Shown: positions 1 to 6,575 of the stretch, one piece after another
Layout of the letters: each line of letters opens with the position of its first letter
Position numbering within the stretch: position 1 is the stretch's first letter
Program-made: the position numbers and the translations under genes
DNA from: CAYNXB01 sp964401045
GTDB taxonomy: Bacteria > Pseudomonadota > Alphaproteobacteria > Sphingomonadales > Sphingomonadaceae
Assembly (NCBI GenBank): GCA_964401045.1
Contig: CAYNXB010000056.1
Coordinates: 1-15,982 of the forward strand
Reading direction: 5' to 3'
DNA: 15,982 nucleotides
Notes under the pieces: model-generated
Told to the model about the DNA's origin: nothing
The model's input: only the letters and a program-made list of their open reading frames with translations
Database searches by the model: none

Positions 1-629
1 GTCATCGCCTTGCTGGTGAGCCCGGTGTACTCGCCCTTGATGTCGAAATAGCGGATCTCGCGGAAGTTGAAGATGCGCTCGTAGAAGGCCGCCCAGTGCG
101 CCATGCGCCCGCCGTAGAGGTTGTGCGTCAGGTGATCGATGAACCTGAGGCCGGCCCCCACGGGATGCTTCTCGACTCCCGGCTCGAAGATGAAGTCGAT
201 GTCGTAGATCGACAGGTCGCCGAGTTGCGCACCTTCGTAGCGGTCGATCAGGTAGATGATCGAATGGCCGATGCCGCGGATCGCAGGCAAGTGCAGTTCC
301 ATCGGGCCGGTGCGCATTTCGACCGGCTCGGCACCGCGCGCGAGCGCCTCCGCATAGGCCTTGGCGGCGTCGTGCACCCGAAAGCCCATGCCGCAAGCGG
401 ATGGCCCGTGCTCGGCGGCGAAGTAGGCGGCCGGGCTCTGCTTCTCGTAATTGGCGATCAGGTTGATGTCGCCCTGGCGCCATACCTGCACGTCTTTCGA
501 ACGGTGGCGCGCCACGAGGGTGAAGCCCATGCCCTTGAACACCGGTTCAAGCGTGCCCTTTTCGGGCGCGCAGAACTCGACGAATTCAAAGCCGTCGAGG
601 CCGATCGGATTGTCGAACAGATCGCTCAT
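1..629 (-). CDS. hppD: 4-hydroxyphenylpyruvate dioxygenase, N-terminal part (cut by window edge)
   Basis: Non-haem Fe(II) dioxygenase converting 4-hydroxyphenylpyruvate to homogentisate in cytoplasmic tyrosine degradation. Read on the minus strand from an ATG at 629, it begins MSDLFDNPIGLDGFEFVEF, the usual start of bacterial HPPDs, and 209 codons are visible; the family is about 350-380 aa, so the C-terminal catalytic half is outside the window. The first VOC-fold half is complete and the motif RFIDHLTHNLYGGRM (about 162-176) begins the second; His166 there is the first iron ligand by family knowledge. The other two ligands (His, Glu) lie beyond base 1. A ribosome site GAGAGG (645-640) sits 10 bases before the ATG. 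The gene is divergent from an Lrp/AsnC regulator, a usual arrangement for local control, and a palindrome-enclosed promoter lies directly upstream. Identification is secure. Confidence 0.95.
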   Translation of the reverse strand, partial: MSDLFDNPIGLDGFEFVEFCAPEKGTLEPVFKGMGFTLVARHRSKDVQVWRQGDINLIANYEKQSPAAYFAAEHGPSACGMGFRVHDAAKAYAEALARGAEPVEMRTGPMELHLPAIRGIGHSIIYLIDRYEGAQLGDLSIYDIDFIFEPGVEKHPVGAGLRFIDHLTHNLYGGRMAHWAAFYERIFNFREIRYFDIKGEYTGLTSKAM

Positions 630-655
630 TTGCCGTGCACCTCTCGCGACTCCAC

Positions 656-677
656 CATCGCGCAAGTATACGCGATG
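656..677 (-). promoter_or_regulatory. Inverted repeat enclosing a candidate hppD -10 box
   Basis: Perfect 7-base arms CATCGCG (656-662) and CGCGATG (671-677) flank an 8-base spacer. On the minus strand the spacer contains TATACT (670-665), one base from the consensus -10 box. Transcription from it would start near 658, leaving a leader of about 28 bases that contains the hppD ribosome site. No good -35 hexamer is found 17-18 bases upstream, which would fit an activator-dependent promoter. The dyad is the best candidate operator in the hppD/Lrp divergent gap (630-784). Binding by the neighbouring Lrp protein is inferred. Confidence 0.5.
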
Positions 678-768
678 ATCCAAGCTCGGTGCGTGCGTAT
701 TGTTCCCGCCCGGGCCATTTCCATGCGGCGTTCTTGCATGAGACTGGCATTTCCTGCACGAACGTTGC

Positions 769-775
769 AGAAGGA
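769..775 (+). promoter_or_regulatory. Ribosome binding site fixing the Lrp start
   Basis: AGAAGGA lies 9 bases before the ATG at 785. It decides the start of the downstream Lrp/AsnC gene, because the open frame continues upstream to about 635 without any comparable site and that extension lies in the hppD promoter region. Confidence 0.6.
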
Positions 776-784
776 TGCGCCGCC

Positions 785-1255
785 ATGCTCGACAAGTACG
801 ACATCAAGATCCTGGCGACATGGCAGGAACGCGGTGACCTGGGGCCGGTGGACATGGCCGAGTTCGTCAGCCTTTCGCCGTCCCAATGCTCTCGCCGCAT
901 GCAGAAGCTGCGCAAGGAAGGATACGTGCGCGCGGTGCGTGTGGTTCTCGATCCGGCGAAGATCGGGGTCGGCATTACGGCCTATGTGCTCCTGACGATG
1001 ACGAGCCATTCGCCGGAAGCCGGCGACGCCTTCCGCAAGCGGGTGCTCGACCTCGACGAGGTTCTGGAATGCCAGAAACTCACCGGATCGGCTGACATGA
1101 TCCTCAAGATGGCGACGCGCGATCTCGCCAGCTTCAATCACCTGCTCACGCAGCAGATTCTCGGCTCACCCGAAGTATCGACCGCCCAATCGAGCATCAT
1201 CCTCGAAGACGCGAAGAGCACCACCAGCCTGCCGCTCCGCTTCGCGCTCGCCTGA
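785..1255 (+). CDS. Lrp/AsnC family transcriptional regulator, divergent from hppD
   Basis: DNA-binding regulator of 156 aa, the standard Lrp/AsnC length. The N-terminus MLDKYDIKILATWQERGDL leads into a winged helix-turn-helix (about 5-55, with SLSPSQCSRRMQKLRKEGYV as recognition region), followed by the RAM/AsnC ligand-binding domain (about 65-150, with LECQKLTGSADMILKMATRD). Such proteins form dimers to octamers and often sense amino acids or their keto acids. The start is chosen for its AGAAGGA site. Divergent placement against hppD, with a 22-base dyad between them, suggests it controls hppD and perhaps itself; this is inferred from position only. It ends 6 bases before the stop of a second, convergent Lrp gene. 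The effector is unknown; tyrosine or 4-hydroxyphenylpyruvate would be natural candidates. Confidence 0.9.
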   Translation: MLDKYDIKILATWQERGDLGPVDMAEFVSLSPSQCSRRMQKLRKEGYVRAVRVVLDPAKIGVGITAYVLLTMTSHSPEAGDAFRKRVLDLDEVLECQKLTGSADMILKMATRDLASFNHLLTQQILGSPEVSTAQSSIILEDAKSTTSLPLRFALA

Positions 1256-1261
1256 CTTGGA

Positions 1262-1741
1262 TCAAACCGGCAGCGCGGTGGTGAACTTGATCGTCTGCAA
1301 GGCGAAGTGGGACGATGCGGACGCCACCGCCGGGTGCTTGAGCATCTTGCCCATCAGGAAGTCGTTATAGTCCGCCACATCGCGGGCGACGATGCGCAGC
1401 AGGTAATCGGAATCGCCGGACATCGAATAGCATTCGACGATCTCCGGCTGGTTGAGCGCGAACTCCTCGAAAGCGAGGGAGGAGGCGTGCAGCTGGCTGA
1501 TCACCCGCACATTGCACAGGACATTCACGCCGCATCCCAGCTTGGCGCCATCCGCCAGGCGCACCGTTCCCACCAGCACCCCCGCCGCTTCCATGGCCTT
1601 GACCCTGCGCCAGCAAGAGGCGCTGGACGCGCCAACACGCTCCGCCAGATCGGCATGACTGATCGTCGCGTCGCGCTGGAGAAGGTGAAGGATGCGCCGA
1701 TCCACAGCGTCGAGTTGAGCATGTTGTTTCAATTTCAACAT
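1262..1741 (-). CDS. Second Lrp/AsnC family transcriptional regulator
   Basis: A 159-aa Lrp/AsnC protein on the minus strand. Residues about 9-60 (LDAVDRRILHLLQRDATISH onward) form the winged HTH with the typical RVKAMEAAGVLVG wing, and about 70-150 form the RAM domain with the family motif VECYSMSGDSDYLLRIVARD. It is clearly different in sequence from the convergent Lrp at 785-1255, so this is not a recent tandem duplication. The ATG at 1741 has only a weak, close GGGAA before it. A perfect 6+6 inverted repeat overlaps this start codon, compatible with autoregulation. Divergent from a MarR-type gene across an AT-rich 86-base gap. Target and effector cannot be read from the sequence; related proteins regulate amino-acid catabolism. 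Confidence 0.9.
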   Translation of the reverse strand: MLKLKQHAQLDAVDRRILHLLQRDATISHADLAERVGASSASCWRRVKAMEAAGVLVGTVRLADGAKLGCGVNVLCNVRVISQLHASSLAFEEFALNQPEIVECYSMSGDSDYLLRIVARDVADYNDFLMGKMLKHPAVASASSHFALQTIKFTTALPV

Positions 1742-1754
1742 TTCCCGTGAAATG
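1739..1754. promoter_or_regulatory. Candidate operator: CATTTC-N4-GAAATG over the Lrp start codon
   Basis: Perfect 6-base inverted arms CATTTC (1739-1744) and GAAATG (1749-1754) with a 4-base CCGT centre. The left arm includes the ATG of the minus-strand Lrp gene. Size (16 bases) and symmetry resemble Lrp/AsnC half-site pairs, so autorepression is plausible. The arms are short, so chance cannot be excluded. Confidence 0.35.
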
Positions 1755-1757
1755 AAT

Positions 1758-1787
1758 TTGCGAGATAATGCCTTAAATCGATAGAAT
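1758..1787 (+). promoter_or_regulatory. Weak candidate sigma-70 promoter for the MarR gene
   Basis: TTGCGA (1758-1763) and TAGAAT (1782-1787) are separated by 18 bases within a stretch that is conspicuously AT-rich for this window (about 1742-1800). It points at the MarR-type gene starting at 1828 or 1846. The assignment rests on hexamer resemblance only. Confidence 0.3.
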
Positions 1788-1827
1788 TAGAAACCACTTT
1801 ACAGCGATTCGATGGCAATAGGCTCGC

Positions 1828-2337
1828 ATGACGGAGACGGGGTTGATGAACTGGGTTGCGCCCGCAGCGCGACCGCTGGTGGCGCCCTTGGCGCATGTTC
1901 CCTCGCAGGATGCGCCGGGGGGCCTTTTGCAGCAGCTTTATACGCTGTTCGAGGCGGCGCGCGGCGCGGCCGAACGAGACGTGCTGCGCTCGTACAAGCT
2001 CGATATGCGCGCGTGGCTGGTTCTTCGCGCAATCGGAAAGTTCGAATCGGCCACCCAGCGCCAGATCGCGGCGGCCACCGGCCTCGACAAAGTGGCGGTC
2101 AATCGGGCTGCGTCCTCGCTCAAGGAGCTGCGTCTCACGGAGGCCCTCCCCAATGCCCGCGACGGGCGCTCGCATCTGCTCGAGCTCTCATTTGCCGGGG
2201 AGCAGACGCTGGCTTCGTGCGCGCACGATATCGCCACGCTCGAGAGCGATCTGCTGGACGGCCTGGGCGAAATCGAATGTCGGGACCTGGTGCGCCTGCT
2301 GAAGCATCTTGAGCGCTCGCTCGCCTACAGGTTCTGA
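1828..2337 (+). CDS. MarR family transcriptional regulator
   Basis: Winged-helix regulator of 169 aa. After an N-terminal arm and dimerisation helix (about 30-60, QQLYTLFEAARGAAERDVL), residues about 62-125 carry the MarR HTH and wing: KLDMRAWLVLRAIGKFESAT, QRQIAAATGLDKVAVNRAAS and the wing LPNARDGRSHLLELS, with the DxR signature. A C-terminal helix pair (about 135-169) completes the dimer interface. The ATG at 1828 has only a poor ribosome site; the in-frame ATG at 1846 (MNWVAPAAR) follows GGAG at 1833-1836 with 9-base spacing and may be the true start, giving 163 aa. It lies 55 bases upstream of the maleylacetoacetate isomerase gene on the same strand, so it may control that gene and the transporter after it. 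MarR proteins near aromatic genes often respond to the aromatic acid. Confidence 0.88.
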   Translation: MTETGLMNWVAPAARPLVAPLAHVPSQDAPGGLLQQLYTLFEAARGAAERDVLRSYKLDMRAWLVLRAIGKFESATQRQIAAATGLDKVAVNRAASSLKELRLTEALPNARDGRSHLLELSFAGEQTLASCAHDIATLESDLLDGLGEIECRDLVRLLKHLERSLAYRF

Positions 2338-2347
2338 GGCACGCGCT

Positions 2348-2370
2348 GCCGGCCGTTGCCGCCGGCCGGC
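2348..2370 (+). other. GC-rich hairpin between marR-type gene and maiA
   Basis: GCCGGCCG (2348-2355) and CGGCCGGC (2363-2370) are perfectly complementary with a 7-base loop, giving a very stable stem in the 55-base gap. No T tract follows, so it is not a standard intrinsic terminator. It could attenuate read-through or protect the mRNA 3' end. Confidence 0.45.
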
Positions 2371-2392
2371 CGATGAAATATCCGCAACGGCG

Positions 2393-3037
2393 ATGAGCGG
2401 CATCGTCCTGCATGGCTATTGGCGTTCCAGCGCGGCCTACCGCGTGCGCATCGCGCTGGGCCTCAAGGGCATCGCGTTCGATCAGGTCACCCATGACCTG
2501 AGAACGGCCGCGCAACGCGATCCATCCTACTTGCAGATCGCACCACATGGGCTCGTTCCGGCACTGGAAGTCGATGGCGCGGTGCTGATCGAGAGCCCGG
2601 CGATCCTCGAATGGATCGAAGGGAAGTGGCCCACTCCGCCGCTGCTACCGGCGAATGCGATCGACGCGGCAGTCGTAAGATCCATGGCGGCGCTGATCGC
2701 CTGCGACATCCATCCGGTGAACAACCTGCGGGTGCTCAACGAACTGCGCAGGAACTTCGCCGCCAGCGACGAACAGATTGCAGCATGGGTGGAGCGTTGG
2801 ATCGGCGAGGGCTTCCGGGCGCTCGAAGCGCTGATCGCCCGCCATGGCGGGACCTTCGCTTTCGGCGGCAGCCCGACGCTCGCGGACTGCTACCTGGTAC
2901 CGCAAGTCTACAACGCGCGCCGGTTTGCGATCGACCTGACGGCATTTCCGCGCCTGGTGGAGGTTGCCGATGCTTCCTCCCGCCTTCCGGCCTTCGCGGC
3001 GGCACATCCCGATCGGCAACCCGACGCAGATCGCTGA
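2393..3037 (+). CDS. maiA: Maleylacetoacetate isomerase (zeta-class glutathione S-transferase)
   Basis: Cytoplasmic GSH-dependent isomerase of 214 aa, converting maleylacetoacetate to fumarylacetoacetate in homogentisate breakdown. The zeta signature is near the start: SSAAYRVRIALGLKGI at 12-27 (family SSCxxRVRIAL; the usual Cys is Ala here), then cis-Pro LVPALEVDG (54-62) and the GSH gamma-glutamyl contact ESPAIL (67-72). The C-terminal helical domain carries PTLADCYLVPQVYNARRF, highly characteristic of this enzyme. The ATG at 2393 is selected because it gives the family N-terminus, though its ribosome site is weak. It fits with hppD in this window, but homogentisate dioxygenase and fumarylacetoacetase are not here. 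Maleylpyruvate isomerase (gentisate pathway) is the main alternative reading. Confidence 0.85.
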   Translation: MSGIVLHGYWRSSAAYRVRIALGLKGIAFDQVTHDLRTAAQRDPSYLQIAPHGLVPALEVDGAVLIESPAILEWIEGKWPTPPLLPANAIDAAVVRSMAALIACDIHPVNNLRVLNELRRNFAASDEQIAAWVERWIGEGFRALEALIARHGGTFAFGGSPTLADCYLVPQVYNARRFAIDLTAFPRLVEVADASSRLPAFAAAHPDRQPDADR

Positions 3038-3122
3038 TACAACCGGTGGCTTCGTTTGCCGCCGTCGACGAGATACTCCACTACGGGCACGCGCGGCGGA
3101 GGTGGCAAGCGCGGATCGGAAA

Positions 3123-4454
3123 ATGACGGGGGGCCGCGCGATGATACCAGACGAGGAGGGATGCCTACCGCATCGGGTGGCGCGAAAGCTCGCGGTGCGG
3201 CTGGTGGTCCCGATCGCATTGCTGACGTTCATCAACTCGATCGATCGGGTGAACGTCAGCTACGCGGGCAGCGCGATGTCCGCCGATCTGGGCCTTTCGC
3301 CGGAGCAGTTCGGGCAGGGCGTGAGCATGTTCTTCGTCGCCTATCTGCTGTTCCAGTATCCGCACGTCCGGTTGCTGAAGGCGGTCGGCATCAAGGCCTG
3401 GCTGTTCGTCTCGATGATGATGTGGGCCGTATCCGGCCTGTGGATGGCGCATGTGGAGAGCGCGGGCGAATTCTATGCGGCGCGCTTTCTGCTGGGCATG
3501 GCCGAGGCAGGGTTCGCGCCGGGCATGACCTGGCTGATCTCGCAATGGGCGCCCCCGTCGATGCGCGCCAGCGCCCTGTCCGGGGCGTTGCTGGCGGTGC
3601 CGCTGTCCATGGTGCTCGGCGGCCCACTGTGCGGCTGGCTGCTGGGCTTGGGAAATCCGCTGGGAATCGAGCCATGGCGCTACATGTTCCTTGCGATCGC
3701 CGCGCCGAACGCGATTCTGGCCATCGCCGCGGCGCTCTACTTCGTCGACCGGCCGGACAAGGCACGCTGGCTTTCGCCCGGCGAACTGCGCTGGCTGGAT
3801 GGGGAGATGGAAGCGCCACAACCAGACCAGCCGGCCTCTTCCCCCGCCTTTCGCGAGATCGCCCGCGACACCTGGCTGTGGCGCTGCTGCATCGGCTGGC
3901 TGCTGATCATGACCGGCGCCTATGCGCTGGCGTTCTGGCTGCCGCAGCTCGTCCGCCAGCTCGACCTGGGCAGCAACGAACTGATGATCGGCACGCTTAG
4001 CGCGTTGCCGATGCTCGGCATCGCCATCGGCCTGTTCGTCAACGGCAGGCTGTCGGACCGGTCGGGTGAGCGGCTGCTGCATGTCGGCGTGCCGAGCGCG
4101 CTTGCGGGCGTCGCGATGCTGCTGGCGGCCTTCATCGGGCCGGGCTGGCCGATGCTCGCCCTGCTGTTCGTGACCGGACTGGGCCTTGGCGCGGCGCAAG
4201 GGGTATTCTGGGCGATCCCCAGCGCCGTGAGGCTAGGCGGCGACAGGGTGCCGGTGGGCGTCATCGCGCTGATCAGCATGTTCGGCACTGCCGGGGGGAT
4301 CGCCGGGCCGTGGCTGGTGGGTGTGCTGGTCGGCAACACCGGGAATTTCTCGCTCGCGGTCGCGGTGCTGGCCGCGCTGCTGATCGTCGCGCCGCTCGCG
4401 GTAAGCTTCGACCGGTCGGGACGCGGCAGGCCGTTCAGCGCGAGCGCGCGATAA
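3123..4454 (+). CDS. MFS transporter, anion:cation symporter (ACS) type
   Basis: Inner-membrane secondary transporter of 443 aa with about 12 predicted membrane helices. The first helix carries the ACS-type motif LTFINSIDRVNVSYAGSAM (DRxN), then LSPEQFGQGVSMFFVAYLLF and the RFLLGMAEAGFAPGM helix typical of 4-hydroxyphenylacetate, galactonate, tartrate and phthalate permeases; the cytoplasmic loop after helix 6 holds DRPDKARWLSPGE. The start is uncertain: ATG at 3123 or ATG at 3141, the latter preceded by a G-run 7 bases away. The coding frame extends further upstream without support. It lies 85 bases after maiA and probably imports an organic or aromatic acid for the local pathway. Its 3' end overlaps the end of the convergent GMC gene by 20 bases. 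The substrate is not predictable from sequence alone. Confidence 0.85.
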   Translation: MTGGRAMIPDEEGCLPHRVARKLAVRLVVPIALLTFINSIDRVNVSYAGSAMSADLGLSPEQFGQGVSMFFVAYLLFQYPHVRLLKAVGIKAWLFVSMMMWAVSGLWMAHVESAGEFYAARFLLGMAEAGFAPGMTWLISQWAPPSMRASALSGALLAVPLSMVLGGPLCGWLLGLGNPLGIEPWRYMFLAIAAPNAILAIAAALYFVDRPDKARWLSPGELRWLDGEMEAPQPDQPASSPAFREIARDTWLWRCCIGWLLIMTGAYALAFWLPQLVRQLDLGSNELMIGTLSALPMLGIAIGLFVNGRLSDRSGERLLHVGVPSALAGVAMLLAAFIGPGWPMLALLFVTGLGLGAAQGVFWAIPSAVRLGGDRVPVGVIALISMFGTAGGIAGPWLVGVLVGNTGNFSLAVAVLAALLIVAPLAVSFDRSGRGRPFSASAR

Positions 4455-6024
4455 GCTCCGCAGCCTTTTCCGCGATCATGACCGTCGGCGCGTGGGTGTT
4501 GCCGCGAATGACGTTCGGCATCACCGACGCATCGGCAACGCGCAGCCGCTCGACGCCGCGCACCCTGAGTTCGCTATCGACAACGCTGCCCATCGCGCAG
4601 GTGCTGGTGGGATGTCCGGCGCTGATCAGCGAGGCGCGCAGCCAGCCATCGATCTGCTCGTCGGTCTGGACCTCGGTCCCCGGAGCCATCTCGCCGCTCA
4701 CCAGACCGGCAGCGGGCGAAGTGGCGAAGAACGTCCGGATGAAACGGAACCCCCGGCGCAGCCGCTCCCGATCATCCGCGGCGTTCATGAAGTTGAACTG
4801 CACCCGAGGCAGGTCCAGCGGGTCGGGAGATGCCAGGGTGACTTCGCCGCGGCTGGCCGGATCGAGCAGGATCGCGCCACAAGAGAACATCGCCGTGGGC
4901 GAAGGCCGCCATCCGGGAAACCATGGCCGCGCATCGTAGCCGCTGTGGACTATCTGGAATTGAAGGTCCGGGCGATCCTGGTCGCTTCCCGAGCGGAGGA
5001 ACCCCTGGATCGACATCGGGCTCTGGCTCAGCGGCCCCGTCCCCAGCAACTTCCACTGGATGAAGGCGAGCGCCAGCCGGTCGAGCCGAACATCGCGGTT
5101 GAACGCGATCGGGGCAGCGGACCTGAACAGCGCCATCGCGATCGGATGATCCTGCAGATTCTGGCCGACGCCGGGCAGATCGGCGAGCACCGGTATTCCG
5201 AACTCCCTGAGAGCCGCGGCCGGGCCGATCCCTGAATGCATCAGCAGATGCGGGCTGTTGAGCGCCCCCGCGGCCAGGATGATCTCGCCGCGGCAGCGCA
5301 GTTCCTGTGGCCGGGCGCCGGCGACCAGCTCGACGCCGCAAGCCCTGTGTCCATCGAACAGCACCCGCCGCACCATGCTGCCCGCGACCACGGTCAGGTT
5401 CGCCCTGTGCTTCACCGGATCGATGAAGGCCCGCACGGTGCTTGCCCGGCGGCCCCGGCGGATCGTGCAATCGGGCATGCCGAAGCCCTCCGGCCGGGGG
5501 ACGTTGAAGTCGGGACATTCGGCCTGCCCGAGGTTCCGCGCAGTCTCGAGAAATGCGGAGAACAGCGGCGTGGTCGGCTTCATCGGCGAAACGTTCATCT
5601 CGCCCGCGCCGCCGTGCATCGCGCTCTCGCCCCGCCAATTGGCTTCGGAACGTCGGAAATAGGGCAGCACGTCATCGTAGCCCCAGCCAGTATTCCCGGC
5701 ATCGCGCCAGGCGTCGTAATCCGCCGCCGCCCCGCGGATGTACATCGTGCCGTTGATCGAGGACGATCCACCCAGCACCTTGCCCCGGGGAATGGGCTGG
5801 CTGCGACCGTCGAGATTGGGATCGGGGGCGCTTTCATAACCCCAGCCGAAGCGCGGGTCCGCCGCCGCCTGCATCCAGGTGAGGGGCATGTCTATCAGCG
5901 GGTGCCGGCAGTCGCCGCCCGCCTCGACAAGCGCGACGCGCACAGCAGGGTCCGCGCTGAGGCGATTGGCGAGCACGCAGCCCGCGCTTCCCGCACCGAC
6001 GATGATGTAGTCGTACACTTTCAC
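4435..6024 (-). CDS. GMC family FAD-dependent alcohol oxidoreductase (module 1)
   Basis: FAD enzyme of 529 aa oxidising an alcohol to an aldehyde, related to choline dehydrogenase, polyethylene-glycol dehydrogenase and PhcC/PhcD. The dinucleotide motif GAGSAG is at 10-15 with ribose-binding E35; GMC signature 1 (GKVLGGSSSINGTMYIRG) is at 81-98 and signature 2 (GALNSPHLLMHSGIGP) at 253-268. The catalytic histidine is His471 in AGHPTSTCAMG. The second active-site residue is His511 in GNTHAPTVMIAEK, where choline dehydrogenases have Asn; a His/His pair is known in aryl-alcohol and glucose oxidases. Start is GTG at 6024 with GAGAGGG upstream. No signal peptide, so cytoplasmic. It is back to back with a DUF3237 gene (60-base gap). 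A six-residue mini-frame (ATG at 6041) ends in TGA overlapping the GTG. Confidence 0.93.
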   Translation of the reverse strand: MKVYDYIIVGAGSAGCVLANRLSADPAVRVALVEAGGDCRHPLIDMPLTWMQAAADPRFGWGYESAPDPNLDGRSQPIPRGKVLGGSSSINGTMYIRGAAADYDAWRDAGNTGWGYDDVLPYFRRSEANWRGESAMHGGAGEMNVSPMKPTTPLFSAFLETARNLGQAECPDFNVPRPEGFGMPDCTIRRGRRASTVRAFIDPVKHRANLTVVAGSMVRRVLFDGHRACGVELVAGARPQELRCRGEIILAAGALNSPHLLMHSGIGPAAALREFGIPVLADLPGVGQNLQDHPIAMALFRSAAPIAFNRDVRLDRLALAFIQWKLLGTGPLSQSPMSIQGFLRSGSDQDRPDLQFQIVHSGYDARPWFPGWRPSPTAMFSCGAILLDPASRGEVTLASPDPLDLPRVQFNFMNAADDRERLRRGFRFIRTFFATSPAAGLVSGEMAPGTEVQTDEQIDGWLRASLISAGHPTSTCAMGSVVDSELRVRGVERLRVADASVMPNVIRGNTHAPTVMIAEKAAELIARSR

Positions 6025-6084
6025 TCGGCCGCCCTCTCCATTAGGACTTCCTCGCCCAGCCTATCGGCAAGGGCAATCGCGAAT

Positions 6085-6573
6085 GTGCGGCGGAGAGCAG
6101 TCCTGGAGATACCTGCGCTTGAACTGGCCTTCCGGGTCAGGCTCGATTTCGGCGAGGGGCCTCGCGTGCGTTTCACGCCGGCCTATAAGGATGTGACGCG
6201 CGGCTTCGTGGCGCTGGAGGGCGGGGAAATCCTCGGGCCACGCCTCACTGGCCGCGTGGTGCCTCATTCCGGGGGCGACTGGCCGCGCATGTGGTCGAGC
6301 GGGCTGATCGAGTTCGAAGCCCATTACATGCTCGAAGCCGATGACGGCACGCCGATCTACATTCACAATCGCGGCATCGCCTATTCGAGCCCCGATGTCC
6401 TGACGCGCATCGAAGCGGGGGAACCGGTCGGCCCCGAGGAAACCTATTGCCGCATCACCCCGCGCTTCGAAGCGCCGGCGGGACCGCATGAGTGGCTGAA
6501 CCGGACGATCTTCGTCGGCGTAGCGGAACGGCGCGGTAACTCGACCTTCTTCGACTACTATTGGGTGAGCTGA
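6085..6573 (+). CDS. DUF3237 family protein A, possible cofactor-independent decarboxylase (UPF0311)
   Basis: About 162 aa, the family's normal size, no signal peptide. Conserved DUF3237 blocks are present in order: EGGEILGPRLTGRVVPHSGG with GGDW (63-66), ADDGTPIYIHNRG (85-97), YCRITPRFEAPAGP (121-134) and HEWLNRTIFVGV (135-146). There is no in-frame ATG near the beginning; GTG at 6085 follows AAGGG (6069-6073), and a CTG at 6103 after GGAG would give a start closer to that of the 12092 paralogue. It is divergent from GMC module 1 and two bases before the NTF2-like gene. From memory, DUF3237 proteins PhcF and PhcG of Sphingobium SYK-6 are decarboxylases of a phenylcoumaran lignin-dimer acid; that role here is inferred. 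Confidence 0.85.
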   Translation: MRRRAVLEIPALELAFRVRLDFGEGPRVRFTPAYKDVTRGFVALEGGEILGPRLTGRVVPHSGGDWPRMWSSGLIEFEAHYMLEADDGTPIYIHNRGIAYSSPDVLTRIEAGEPVGPEETYCRITPRFEAPAGPHEWLNRTIFVGVAERRGNSTFFDYYWVS

Positions 6574-6575
6574 TC

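Noticed and set aside
635..784. N-terminal extension of the first Lrp protein
   Set aside because: The frame is open from 635, but this segment is the hppD promoter region, has no ribosome site, and Lrp proteins normally start right at the HTH as MLDKYDIKIL does here.
2348..2370. Rho-independent terminator between the MarR gene and maiA
   Set aside because: The stem is strong but is followed by CGATGAAATA, with no T run; kept only as an unassigned hairpin.
2964..3122. N-terminal extension of the ACS transporter
   Set aside because: It would overlap maiA and adds an Arg-rich stretch not found in this family; ATGs at 3123 or 3141 are adequate.
5236..6084. Upstream in-frame extension of the DUF3237 A gene
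   Set aside because: The frame is open back to 5236, but that part is antisense to the GMC gene and has shadow-like composition. DUF3237 homology begins only after about 6100, and a GTG start at 6085 gives the family length.
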